From Dickeya oryzae (GTDB taxonomy: Bacteria > Pseudomonadota > Gammaproteobacteria > Enterobacterales > Enterobacteriaceae), in the NCBI RefSeq assembly GCF_009372235.1, contig NZ_ML762922.1, positions 46,326 to 110,325 of the forward strand: 64,000 bases of DNA, given 5' to 3'. The position numbers and the translations under genes were made by a program. The notes beneath the pieces are model-generated. The model ran no database searches. It was not told the DNA's origin and saw only the letters and a list, made by a program, of their open reading frames with translations. Shown here piece by piece: positions 25,720 through 33,825 of the stretch (its first letter is position 1; each line of letters begins with the position of its first letter).

Positions 25720-26435
25720 TGCCCGTCATACAGATAGGCACGCTGTGTTTGCAAGTCAATCGAAAAGCGATTAAGAACCTGCATATCAGCGTCCTGCCGC
25801 CCGATGGCAAAGTGCGTGTTTCGGCCCCGGAGCATATGACGGAAACCGCGATTCGGATGGCAGTGGCTTCCCGCTTTCGCTGGATCAGAAAACAACAGCA
25901 AGATTTCGCCAGACAACCCCGCCAGTCAGAACGGGAGATGGTCAGTGGTGAATGTCACTATCTTTGGGGCCGTAAATATCGCCTGTTTGTGATTGAACGC
26001 CAGGGTCGCCATGAAGTGAAAGTCGTGGGGAATAATAAACTCCAGCTTTATGTCCAGCCGGGAACCAGCAATGAAAATAGGGTTCTGGCATTAACAGAAT
26101 TTTATCGGCATGAACTGAAGCGACAAGTTGCCAGATTACTCCCCTACTGGCAGGAGAAAACGGGCGTTCCCCCAACATTCTGGGGCATCAAAAAGATGAA
26201 AACCTTTTGGGGAACCTGCAATACCACAACAAAACGAATCTGGTTCAATCTGGAACTGGTTAAGAAGCCGCCGGAGTGTCTGGAGTACATACTGGTGCAT
26301 GAGCTGGTTCATCTTCTGGAACGTCACCATAATGAACGCTTCCGGGGGCATATGGATCAGTTTATACCCAACTGGCGTGAGCGGCGTGATTTGTTAAATA
26401 AGATGCCGCTGGCGTTTGAAGAATGGGAATATTGA
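25719..26435 (+). CDS. YgjP-like zinc metallopeptidase (M48/DUF45) linked to hsdR
   Basis: A 238-residue protein of the YgjP/SprT-like metallopeptidase family. The zinc site is HELVH at 194-198 with a downstream His in ERHHNERF; the conserved WGTCNTTTKRIWFNLEL precedes it. The ATG overlaps the hsdR stop as TGATG with AAGGAG upstream, so it is translated with hsdR. Genes of this family often follow hsdR in type I systems. Its job there is unknown; proteolytic control of the restriction subunit is one idea but only inference. It is the last gene of the operon. Confidence 0.88.
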   Translation: MPVIQIGTLCLQVNRKAIKNLHISVLPPDGKVRVSAPEHMTETAIRMAVASRFRWIRKQQQDFARQPRQSEREMVSGECHYLWGRKYRLFVIERQGRHEVKVVGNNKLQLYVQPGTSNENRVLALTEFYRHELKRQVARLLPYWQEKTGVPPTFWGIKKMKTFWGTCNTTTKRIWFNLELVKKPPECLEYILVHELVHLLERHHNERFRGHMDQFIPNWRERRDLLNKMPLAFEEWEY

Positions 26436-26607
26436 CGGGTTCTTGTTGAGTTCAAGTGTTCGTTGTTGTTTAAGCTTATCTATTGGTGATTTTATCTATT
26501 TTGGCGCGACGTTGAGAAGATGTTTTAAACTTACTGATATGAAAAAGGGCACAGCATCGTGCAGGCAATTTTTCATGACAACCATCACAAAAACAAAGCG
26601 ATTTTTT
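26436..26607. other. A+T-rich island right arm without a gene
   Basis: No convincing coding frame or terminator is seen between the metallopeptidase gene and the arm-site repeats. The sequence is A+T-rich and typical of the attachment-proximal arm of an integrative element. Confidence 0.4.
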
Positions 26608-26628
26608 ATGGGGGCTTTCATGGGGGCT
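26608..26628. repeat. Paired GGGGGC direct repeat, candidate integrase arm sites (right)
   Basis: ATGGGGGCT occurs twice, at 26608-26616 and 26620-26628. The G-runs are 12 bp apart, the same spacing as the pair at 12582-12601 next to the other end. Confidence 0.55.
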
Positions 26629-26685
26629 CTGTTTGCGATAAACATAAAAAAAATATATAATTAACAGTAAGTTAATCGTGAGTAC

Positions 26686-26704
26686 GATCCCGAGTCCGGC
26701 ACCA
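26686..26704 (+). other. attR: imperfect copy of the tRNA-Phe 3' end
   Basis: GATCCCGAGTCCGGCACCA matches the tRNA 3' end except for one T-to-C change and one missing G. It is followed directly by a strong terminator, as expected if it marks the original downstream flank of the tRNA gene. Confidence 0.75.
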
Positions 26705-26713
26705 CTTATTCAG

Positions 26714-26746
26714 AAAAACCAGCCTACAGGCTGGTTTTTTGCTTTT
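26714..26746 (+). terminator. Terminator beyond attR, probably the original tRNA-Phe terminator
   Basis: AAAAACCAGCC pairs with GGCTGGTTTTT across a TACA loop, continuing into GCTTTT. It starts ten bases after the CCA of attR, the usual distance from a tRNA 3' end. Confidence 0.85.
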
Positions 26747-26856
26747 GGGAAACAGGGTTCGATTCTCTACGAAGGAACAATTGTGCCTCCCATTCCCCAT
26801 GATTTTGGCTCATATCCTGAAGCGTAACGGCCAGATATCCTCCGGCTGCTTTCCCA

Positions 26857-27117
26857 ATGCACCAGCAATTAATCTCTCGCCTACGAGCCAATCTCACTCA
26901 GGAAAAACTAGGCGTACTGGCGGGTGTTGAAGAAGCTACTGCGCGATCACGCATATCCCAGTATGAAAGCGGAATACATCGCCCAACGTTTGAAATGATG
27001 TGCGCGTTTGCTAAGGTGCTTAATGTGCCGGAGTGTTATTTTTATACGGTTGATGATGATTTTGCTGAAGTAATTTTAAAATTACATAATGGTGAAATGG
27101 TTAAATGGAAAAAATAA
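26857..27117 (+). CDS. XRE-family helix-turn-helix regulator, N-terminus possibly damaged
   Basis: An 86-residue DNA-binding protein with a clear XRE HTH: LTQEKLGVLAGVEEATARSR and ISQYESGIHRPTFEMMCAFA, then LNVPECYFYTVDDDFAEVIL. The start at MHQQLISRLRAN is short of the usual lead-in. About 80 bases upstream, fragments resembling an N-terminus occur in other frames (VPPIPHDFGSY, then LKRNGQISSG), so the 5' part may have been frameshifted. Such regulators often control island gene expression. It lies outside the attR of the hsd island, within the older scar. Confidence 0.7.
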   Translation: MHQQLISRLRANLTQEKLGVLAGVEEATARSRISQYESGIHRPTFEMMCAFAKVLNVPECYFYTVDDDFAEVILKLHNGEMVKWKK

Positions 27118-27201
27118 CTCAATCCATATAATAATTTTGAAAATTAAACTAATAATATGGCAAATGATTTTTTTAACTACTACCTAAGAGACCAATCTTA
27201 T

Positions 27202-27346
27202 TAGTGGTGGAACCGGACGGAGTTGGTTTTACCGACCTTACTGGACACTGGCGCGTTTTGTAACGCCTCTGCCCAACCCACCATTGAGATGTCCGGGTGA
27301 ACGACATAAAAAAGACGTAAAGCGCGTTATATGCCGCCAGTAAGGA
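27202..27346 (+). ncRNA. C4/CI-like antisense-RNA region, copy 2
   Basis: Same order of parts as the element at 15831: GTGGTGG and GAGTTGG boxes, a GGCGCGTT-TTGT-AACGCC hairpin, the single-stranded GCCCAACCCACCA segment, then CGACATAAAAAAGACG. The long-range helix is CCTTACTGG (27236-27244) with CCAGTAAGG (27337-27345). Against copy 1 (CCTCACTG / CAGTGAGG) a C-to-T change on one side is matched by G-to-A on the other, which supports a real helix. It lies outside the hsd island and probably belongs to an earlier element. Confidence 0.55.
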
Positions 27347-27416
27347 ATATCTTCAGGGGACATAATCAGTATGTCGGAAGATCTCTAAATGTGAATAGGC
27401 CGTTTTGGTGGGATAC

Positions 27417-27675
27417 TTACACTTCAGTGGCAGGGCATCGTCCTTCCTGACGCAGTAACTTTACTTCGTGCAACGAGTATGAGCGATTGCAAGACTAGCT
27501 TGGGGGAAGTTACCGATTTTAACTTGAACCAGCTTGCCAGTGACAAGGCTAGTGTAACGATAGAAAAGGAACTTAACGCCAGTTTTCCTACATGACACGC
27601 GCAGACCTCTGTTTTCGCCGACATCAGCTTTATCGCTATCGCCAGATTTCATTGTTTCGAGCGCGCTCGAAGAAT
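27417..27675 (-). pseudogene. Remnant of a second phage-type integrase, N-terminal arm domain only
   Basis: On the minus strand, SALETMKSGDSDKADVGENR followed by GLRVSCRKTGVKFLFYRYTS and LVTGKLVQVKIGNFPQASLA gives the arm-binding domain (DUF4102) of a tyrosine integrase. After AHTR a frameshift continues in another frame as HEVKLLRQEGRCPATEV and stops at 27417-27419. The whole catalytic half is missing. It is a different subfamily from the intact integrase at 12633, so it marks a separate earlier insertion. Confidence 0.75.
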
Positions 27676-27882
27676 GCGGCGTCCCCTCTTGTTTTCCTGC
27701 CTTGAAGACTCCGTTATCATGCAGCCTGCATACGAATGAAAGCCATGCGGGTCGGCTATGTGCCCAATCACCGGGTGATAACCAAACCGGCCAGCAGTAC
27801 AACACAGGATTTCATGCGCGCTAATGAGCATCGCCGGTATCATTAACGCATTAAAATTTAAGAAGATGGACATCACAACGCG

Positions 27883-30441
27883 ATGAGTACACCAGAGAGT
27901 TTAGACGCCCACACCCCCATGATGCAGCAGTATCTGAAGTTGAAAGCTCAGCATCCCGATATTTTGCTGTTTTACCGTATGGGGGACTTCTATGAGCTGT
28001 TTTATGACGATGCCAGACGCGCGTCGCAATTGCTGGATATCTCGCTCACCAAACGTGGCGCGTCAGCGGGTGAGCCGATTCCAATGGCCGGTGTCCCTCA
28101 TCACGCGGTAGAAAACTATCTGGCAAGGCTGGTGCAGTTAGGCGAATCCGTGGCGATTTGCGAACAAATTGGCGACCCGGCGACCAGCAAAGGGCCGGTA
28201 GAACGTAAAGTGGTTCGCATCGTTACCCCCGGCACCATCAGTGACGAAGCACTGTTACAGGAAAAACAAGATAACCTGCTTGCCGCCATCTGGCAGGAAA
28301 GCCAGGGGTTTGGTTACGCCACGCTGGATATCAGCTCCGGTCGTTTCCGTCTGGTAGAGCCGGCTGATAAGGAAACCATGGCGGCTGAGTTGCAGCGCAC
28401 CAACCCGGCAGAACTGCTCTATCCGGAAACGTTCGACGCGATGTCCCTGATTGAACACCGCCACGGGTTGCGTCGCCGTCCGTTATGGGAATTCGAGCTT
28501 GATACCGCTCGCCAGCAGCTAAACCTGCAATTTGGCACCCGTGACCTGACCGGTTTTGGCGTAGAGCAAGCGCGGCTGGGCCTGCGTGCCGCAGGTTGCT
28601 TGCTGCAGTACGCCAAAGATACCCAGCGCACATCGCTGCCGCATATCCGTGGCATCACCATGGAGCGCCAGCAGGACGGCATTATTATGGATGCGGCAAC
28701 CCGCCGTAATCTGGAATTGACGCAGAACCTGTCTGGTGGGGTCGACAACACGCTGGCTTCTGTGCTCGATAGAACCGTAACCGCGATGGGCAGCCGTATG
28801 CTTAAGCGTTGGTTGCATGCCCCTATTCGCGATACTCAGGCATTGCTGCAACGTCAACAAGCTATCGGCGCACTGCAGGATACTGCCGCCGAACTGCAAC
28901 CGTTTCTGCGACAGGTTGGCGACCTGGAGCGTATTTTGGCGCGTCTGGCGTTACGCTCCGCACGCCCGCGTGATTTAGCCAGAATGCGCCACGCGTTTCA
29001 GCAGCTACCGGATATCCATGCCCTGCTGGAAACCGTCAACGCCGAAGCCGTACAGCAGTTACGTGCCTCTATCGGACATTTCGATGAACTGCGCGACCTG
29101 CTGGAACGCGCTGTGGTAGAAGCGCCGCCGGTGTTAGTGCGTGATGGTGGGGTGATTGCCAGCGGCTACAACGACGAGCTGGATGAATGGCGCATGCTGG
29201 CTGACGGTGCCAGCGATTATCTGGATAAACTGGAGATCCGCGAGCGTGAGCGGCTCGGTATCGATACGCTGAAAGTCGGTTTTAACGGTGTACACGGTTA
29301 CTACATTCAGGTCAGTCGTGGGCAAAGCCACCTGGTGCCGATGAACTATGTCCGCCGTCAGACGCTCAAAAACGCCGAGCGTTACATCATTCCCGAGTTG
29401 AAAGAATACGAAGATAAGGTACTGACCTCAAAAGGCAAGGCGCTGGCGCTGGAAAAAGCGCTGTATGACGAGCTGTTCGACCTGTTATTGCCACATCTGG
29501 CGGAACTCCAGCAAAGTGCGGCGGCACTGGCGGAACTGGATGTACTGAGCAATCTGGCCGAGCGCGCCGATACGCTGCATTACGTCTGCCCGACCCTGAG
29601 TGACAAACCGGGGGTCAAGATCAGCGGTGGCCGTCACCCCGTCGTCGAACAGGTACTGAGTGAACCGTTTATTGCCAACCCCTTGTCACTGTCTCCCCAG
29701 CGCCGATTGCTCATCATCACCGGCCCCAATATGGGCGGGAAAAGCACCTACATGCGCCAGGCAGCGTTAATTGTCTTACTGGCACACATTGGCAGTTACG
29801 TCCCGGCCGAACAGGCCGTCATTGGCCCGGTTGACCGTATATTTACCCGCGTCGGTGCCGCCGATGACCTCGCGTCTGGCCGTTCTACCTTTATGGTGGA
29901 AATGACGGAAACCGCCAATATTCTGCATAACGCCACCGAACACAGCCTGGTACTGATGGATGAAATCGGGCGCGGCACCTCCACCTATGATGGTTTGTCG
30001 CTAGCCTGGGCCTGTGCCGAAGCGCTGGCAAACAACATCAAAGCCATGACACTGTTCGCCACCCACTACTTCGAGCTGACCAACCTGCCGGAGAAAATGG
30101 AAGGGGTGATCAATATCCATCTTGACGCACTGGAACATGGCGACACGATAGCGTTCATGCACAGTGTGCAGGAAGGAGCGGCCAGCAAGAGTTACGGACT
30201 GGCGGTTGCCGCGTTGGCTGGCGTACCCAAAGAGGTCATCAAACGGGCCAGACAAAAACTGAAAGAACTGGAGTCACTGGCTGGTCATGCCTCCGCCAGC
30301 CATGTCGATGGCTCGCAACTGGCGCTACTCGCACCCGTTGAGCCGTCACCGGCGCTGGAAGCGCTGGAGTCTATCGACCCTGATGCGCTGACACCGCGTC
30401 AGGCGCTGGACTGGCTGTATAAATTAAAAGGCATGCTGTAG
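27883..30441 (+). CDS. mutS: DNA mismatch repair protein MutS
   Basis: An 852-residue mismatch-recognition ATPase. The N-terminal mismatch wedge is MGDFYELF with Phe36 and Glu38. The connector, lever/clamp and ATPase domains follow. Walker A is [11 protein letters not shown], Walker B is [16 protein letters not shown], and FATHYFELT is the switch region. The C-terminal tail ending [10 protein letters not shown] is the tetramer/MutL-associated end. It has no operon partner; nlpE converges from the right. A weak inverted repeat GAGCGGGGAAC / GTTCTCCGCTC at 30452-30485 lies in between without a T-run. Confidence 0.97.
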   Translation: MSTPESLDAHTPMMQQYLKLKAQHPDILLFYRMGDFYELFYDDARRASQLLDISLTKRGASAGEPIPMAGVPHHAVENYLARLVQLGESVAICEQIGDPATSKGPVERKVVRIVTPGTISDEALLQEKQDNLLAAIWQESQGFGYATLDISSGRFRLVEPADKETMAAELQRTNPAELLYPETFDAMSLIEHRHGLRRRPLWEFELDTARQQLNLQFGTRDLTGFGVEQARLGLRAAGCLLQYAKDTQRTSLPHIRGITMERQQDGIIMDAATRRNLELTQNLSGGVDNTLASVLDRTVTAMGSRMLKRWLHAPIRDTQALLQRQQAIGALQDTAAELQPFLRQVGDLERILARLALRSARPRDLARMRHAFQQLPDIHALLETVNAEAVQQLRASIGHFDELRDLLERAVVEAPPVLVRDGGVIASGYNDELDEWRMLADGASDYLDKLEIRERERLGIDTLKVGFNGVHGYYIQVSRGQSHLVPMNYVRRQTLKNAERYIIPELKEYEDKVLTSKGKALALEKALYDELFDLLLPHLAELQQSAAALAELDVLSNLAERADTLHYVCPTLSDKPGVKISGGRHPVVEQVLSEPFIANPLSLSPQRRLLIITGPNMGGKSTYMRQAALIVLLAHIGSYVPAEQAVIGPVDRIFTRVGAADDLASGRSTFMVEMTETANILHNATEHSLVLMDEIGRGTSTYDGLSLAWACAEALANNIKAMTLFATHYFELTNLPEKMEGVINIHLDALEHGDTIAFMHSVQEGAASKSYGLAVAALAGVPKEVIKRARQKLKELESLAGHASASHVDGSQLALLAPVEPSPALEALESIDPDALTPRQALDWLYKLKGML

Positions 30442-30532
30442 GGAACACACCGAGCGGGGAACAGCGCGACTCAGGTTCTCCGCTCACACCGGTCGATTTG
30501 ACCTGCTCACGTCGTGATTTACAACGACGAGA

Positions 30533-31135
30533 TCAAGACGACGAGGCAGGATAAGCGATCACGCGGGAATGGGAGTAATAGCTCACACGGATGGCTGCCA
30601 ACCCTTGCGTGGTTGTCACCGAGAACACATACCCACCCGGTTGTTTGGTGATATGACGCTCAGCCACGCTAGTCCCCGTCCCCATGTCAACACTCAAAAG
30701 CCAGCTAATACAATCAGGTGCCGCCGGTGCCTCTTGCTTATCTACCGCCAGAAGCCGGTAACGTGAAGCGGCCGCCAGCGGATGACCATCATCACCCAGC
30801 GCTTCCAGATCGTTGTTCGACGGGCGGAAATAACGCTTCTCACCATGACTATCGGTCAACACCAGGCGCTCGGCAGTGCGGCTCCAGCGACCGGACTCTG
30901 CAACCGTAGCCTTGCCATCAGCCCTCGACGGATAGCTCTCCTGCATAACAAAACTGCCATCCGCACTTAAAAAAAGCGAGGTATCCACATCGCCGCAGGT
31001 ACCGCAAGGCAGCTTACCGCGATAATACTGCGCCATCGGGCGTAACGGCTCATCCTGAACCTGAGAACGGGAATGGCATCCCATCAGCCCCGATAATAGA
31101 ACAACAAGCATCACCCCTGTCGCCAGTTTTTTCAT
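30533..31135 (-). CDS. nlpE: Outer-membrane lipoprotein NlpE (CutF)
   Basis: A 200-residue lipoprotein involved in surface sensing and copper stress that activates the Cpx envelope response. The start MKKLATGVMLVVLLSGLMGC was chosen because AGGAG lies seven bases upstream; it gives a normal signal peptide with Cys20 as the lipid site. PCGTCGDVDTSLFL contains the CxxC of the N-terminal lipocalin-like domain. The protein is shorter than E. coli NlpE (236 residues) and its C-terminal part matches less well. It is followed upstream by yaeQ, 45 bp away, on the same strand. E. coli arfB, normally between them, is absent. Confidence 0.85.
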   Translation of the reverse strand: MKKLATGVMLVVLLSGLMGCHSRSQVQDEPLRPMAQYYRGKLPCGTCGDVDTSLFLSADGSFVMQESYPSRADGKATVAESGRWSRTAERLVLTDSHGEKRYFRPSNNDLEALGDDGHPLAAASRYRLLAVDKQEAPAAPDCISWLLSVDMGTGTSVAERHITKQPGGYVFSVTTTQGLAAIRVSYYSHSRVIAYPASSS

Positions 31136-31180
31136 CCTTATTCTCCTGCTGTGTTGTGCTGGCATGCCGTCAGATCATCC

Positions 31181-31729
31181 CTAACCCTGTGCAATTTGCC
31201 AGTCACTGAACGACAATTCCAGATTATTCTGATCGTCGGACAGCCAGATAGTTCCCTCCTGTAACGTCGCTTGTAACGTCATGGTGCGTCTGGCTAACGC
31301 TGCCAGGCTCGCCAGTTGCTGATCATCCAAAAAACGTACCGTCAGGTTAGTCAGGGCTCGCGCTTTATCAGCCATGCTTTGCCACCACACCCGGGCGGCA
31401 CGCTCACCGTAAGCATAGAGCACCACATCCGGTGACAGACTGCAGGCTTTCTTCAGACGCTTCTCGTCTGGCAGCCCCAGTTCCACCCATAACAGCACTC
31501 GACCGTCGTCGCTGTGTCGCCAGATTTCTGGTTCGTCATCCGCACACAATCCCTTGGTAAAACGCAGTTGCTCATCAGCATGACAAATCCATGCCAATAG
31601 TCGCAGCATCATGCGTTGGTCGGTTTCCGAAGGGTGCTGAGCCAGCGTCAGGCTGACATCCTGGAAAAACGCGCGATCCATATCGGCGATGTTAACACTG
31701 GCTTTATAAACCGTTGCTTTTAAGGCCAT
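31181..31729 (-). CDS. yaeQ: YaeQ, PD-(D/E)xK-fold protein
   Basis: A 182-residue cytoplasmic protein, start [20 protein letters not shown] as in E. coli YaeQ. Members have a nuclease-like PD-(D/E)xK fold, seen here as [17 protein letters not shown] with the E-x-G-x-P-D-x-K arrangement. It was first reported as a suppressor of RfaH loss; its direct activity is unknown. It probably shares a transcript with nlpE, 45 bp downstream. Divergent yaeP starts 239 bp to the right. Confidence 0.93.
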   Translation of the reverse strand: MALKATVYKASVNIADMDRAFFQDVSLTLAQHPSETDQRMMLRLLAWICHADEQLRFTKGLCADDEPEIWRHSDDGRVLLWVELGLPDEKRLKKACSLSPDVVLYAYGERAARVWWQSMADKARALTNLTVRFLDDQQLASLAALARRTMTLQATLQEGTIWLSDDQNNLELSFSDWQIAQG

Positions 31730-31967
31730 TCTCTACCCCTTGTCACAGAACCGGTAGTCTACCCCAGCGGCGACCGACATCACAGTCACGCGCGTTAAAC
31801 CGGTGGTAACGGCAGAATATGCTGTTGCATTATGCTGATAACCTGCCGGGGCCTATGCTATAGTCGGAAAGAAGAGGAGAGTTTATCTTCGTAGAATTAC
31901 ATTGCCGTCGCGATAACAACGAAGGGTGCATGAATCTCTACCGGGTTAAGCTCTAAGGGAGGATATT

Positions 31968-32168
31968 GTGCAACAATACAGTGAATTAGTACGCCGTCTG
32001 TACGCGGAGATCGCCAGTGGTGATCTGGGGTATATACCCGACGCGCTGGGTTGTGTGTTGAAAACCCTGGATGGCATCGCGACAAACAGCGAGTTACCAT
32101 CCTCTGTCAGGGAACAGGCGGCCTATGCCGCCGCTAACTTATTGGTGAGCGATTATGTCAATGAGTAA
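31968..32168 (+). CDS. yaeP: YaeP (UPF0253)
   Basis: A 66-residue helical protein of unknown function, start codon GTG with AAGGGAGGA nine bases upstream ([20 protein letters not shown]). Its last 14 bases overlap the start of rof, so the two are translationally coupled, as in E. coli. The 238 bp upstream, shared with yaeQ, should hold promoters for both directions. Confidence 0.92.
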   Translation: MQQYSELVRRLYAEIASGDLGYIPDALGCVLKTLDGIATNSELPSSVREQAAYAAANLLVSDYVNE

Positions 32169-32415
32169 TGAATATCAACCCATTAATTGTGATGACTACG
32201 ATAACCTGGAAGCCACCTGCCAGCAGCATTTGACGTTAACGGTAGAACTGCGTAACGGCGAAGTCGTGGTGGGTAAAGCCAGCGATATGATCTCTCGAAA
32301 GAACATCGAATATCTGGTGATTGACGACGCGGGCCAACAACGCGAACTCCGTCTCGACCATATCCTCAGCTTCAGTCACCCAGAGATTGGAAAAGTTGTC
32401 GTCAGTGAACCCTGA
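32155..32415 (+). CDS. rof: Rof, Rho-binding antiterminator (YaeO)
   Basis: An 86-residue inhibitor of the transcription terminator Rho. The Sm-like fold is seen in [20 protein letters not shown] and [19 protein letters not shown], with the family's [13 protein letters not shown] at the start. It binds Rho next to the primary RNA site and lowers Rho-dependent termination. Two ATGs are possible, 32155 and 32161; the first matches E. coli. It overlaps yaeP by 14 bases and ends before a two-way terminator. Confidence 0.93.
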   Translation: MSMSNEYQPINCDDYDNLEATCQQHLTLTVELRNGEVVVGKASDMISRKNIEYLVIDDAGQQRELRLDHILSFSHPEIGKVVVSEP

Positions 32416-32434
32416 CCCCCTTCCTCGCAACACG

Positions 32435-32461
32435 AACGGACAACCTTAGGTTGTCCGTTTT
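32435..32461. terminator. Terminator between rof and tilS
   Basis: AACGGACAACC pairs with GGTTGTCCGTT across a TTA loop, followed by TTTTC on the plus strand. It serves rof; tilS ends three bases away on the other strand. Confidence 0.85.
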
Positions 32462-32463
32462 CA

Positions 32464-33825
32464 TTACGCTTTGCACCAGTCGATAAACCATTCTCCATCG
32501 ATAAAGCATTCGCCATCGATAAACGACATGCCATCATCCGGCATTGCCTGCCCGTCACGCGTCACGAACCGCCCCACCGCGGCAATCAACTGCTCATTGT
32601 AAAATATCAACGGTGTACGATCGCGCAACCACGGCGGCACCCCCAGCTCCTGCCACAACTTCTTTATCGGGCGGCCGTGCTCACGTCCGACTATCTGTAC
32701 ATAGCCTTGAAAACCAAAGCGTACCGTCACGCTTTCATCGCGACGCGGCTGCCGCACCCGGGTCCCTGATGTCGAGAGCGTCAGTTGCCCGAGACAATCC
32801 GGTAGAGATAACGGCGCGATGGTCGGTTGCCACGGCAACACACAATCGGTTACCGGCTGCATCATCGGCAGCCAATAAAGATAACGACGGAATCGTCTGA
32901 CCTGCCATGAGCCAAGTTGTAACTGCGGGTTGGCATCATCACGGCTGAGTGCCACCTCATGCCATAATCGCATCAATTGCTCGCGGGACGGCATACGCGC
33001 CCCCTGCTCAGACAGCCAGCGACGCAGCAGCGCAAATCGCCGGGTCGCGCTCATGGGGATCAGCGCATCGACACTTAATGCGCCATCAGCATTACGCAAC
33101 GTTGCCAGCGACTCCGCCAGCAATTCATCCAACAGTTGCTCCTGCTCGGCACAGAGTGCCGCACTGCGCGCCACGGCAGAGGGGAAATGGGGCCAGCGCT
33201 GCCTGAGCACCGGCAGCACTTGCCGACGCAGGAAGTTACGGTCGTAACGCTCATCGGCATTACTGTCGTCTTCAACCCAAACCAACTGCTGCGACCGGGC
33301 ATAACGCTCCAGTTGCTCACGGCTAATACCCAACAGCGGTCGCAACAACGACACACCGTTCAGGGTGGCGCTCGCCGCCATCGACGCTAATCCCGCCGGG
33401 CCACTGCCGCGTTTAAGCGCCAGCAGAAAGGTCTCGCTCTGATCATCCTGATGCTGAGCGGTCAACAGTGTTTCTCCCTCACACAGCTGTTGACGTAAAA
33501 CCTGATAACGCGCCGTTCGGGCCGCCGCTTCAATGCCACCGTCTCGGGCATCCACCTTCACTGCCAGCACATCAAATGGCACCAGCCAGTTAATACACTG
33601 GGTACGACAATGCTCGGCCCACGCATCAGCATTCACACTCAAACCGTGATGCACATACACCGCTCGTAGCGACAGCGCGTGAGGCAAACGCAAACGCGTC
33701 ATCACATGTAGCAACACGGTAGAATCCAGACCACCGCTATAAGCCACCAGATAACGCCCACCGGTAGTGAGCTGTTCGCCAACGGCTGCTAACAGCGTGG
33801 AGGTAATATCGGTCTCAGCGTTCAT
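32464..33825 (-). CDS. tilS: tRNA(Ile)-lysidine synthase TilS
   Basis: A 453-residue ATP-dependent enzyme that converts C34 of tRNA-Ile(CAU) to lysidine, changing its codon reading from AUG to AUA. The PP-loop SGGLDST is at 30-36. The N-terminal catalytic domain is followed by the TilS-specific domain (about 220-330) and C-terminal domain (PLPDCLGQ..., PPWLRDRTPLIF). The start at 33825 (MNAETDITS) gives a normal length and overlaps the gloA2-like gene by 11 bases; longer in-frame extensions lie in that gene and have no family match. Near its 3' end are repeated FIDGE motifs: FIDGECFIDGEWFIDW. Confidence 0.94.
   Translation of the reverse strand: MNAETDITSTLLAAVGEQLTTGGRYLVAYSGGLDSTVLLHVMTRLRLPHALSLRAVYVHHGLSVNADAWAEHCRTQCINWLVPFDVLAVKVDARDGGIEAAARTARYQVLRQQLCEGETLLTAQHQDDQSETFLLALKRGSGPAGLASMAASATLNGVSLLRPLLGISREQLERYARSQQLVWVEDDSNADERYDRNFLRRQVLPVLRQRWPHFPSAVARSAALCAEQEQLLDELLAESLATLRNADGALSVDALIPMSATRRFALLRRWLSEQGARMPSREQLMRLWHEVALSRDDANPQLQLGSWQVRRFRRYLYWLPMMQPVTDCVLPWQPTIAPLSLPDCLGQLTLSTSGTRVRQPRRDESVTVRFGFQGYVQIVGREHGRPIKKLWQELGVPPWLRDRTPLIFYNEQLIAAVGRFVTRDGQAMPDDGMSFIDGECFIDGEWFIDWCKA

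Larger units (their letters stand above)
12450..26704. mobile_element. P4-integrase genomic island in tRNA-Phe carrying a defence operon
   Basis: Boundaries rest on the tRNA 3' end (12450-12469) and an imperfect copy at 26686-26704. An integrase gene faces inward directly after the tRNA. Contents: integrase, orphan small gene, structured GC-rich non-coding block, Ner-like regulator with partner gene, C4-like RNA element, then hsdM-hsdS-darT-like-darT-darG-hsdR-metallopeptidase. No conjugation or phage structural genes are present, so any movement beyond excision would need a helper. A terminator of the kind that follows tRNA genes stands just outside the right end. Confidence 0.85.
27118..27882. 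other. Older element scar between the XRE gene and mutS
   Basis: No intact gene. The stretch contains the second C4-like element (27202-27346), an integrase fragment on the minus strand (27417-27675) and a perfect 16-bp palindrome TTCGAGCGCGCTCGAA at 27656-27671. The last 200 bases before mutS have no further feature I can name and should hold the mutS promoter. Confidence 0.5.

Noticed and set aside
26739..26930. A 63-codon plus-strand frame just before the XRE gene
   Set aside because: It overlaps the XRE coding sequence in another frame. Part of it may be the shifted original N-terminus, but as it stands it is not a separate gene.
12450..27675. CRISPR array in the island region
   Set aside because: I looked for regularly spaced repeats of 24-40 bp in the defence island and found none; the repeats present are short pairs or inverted repeats.
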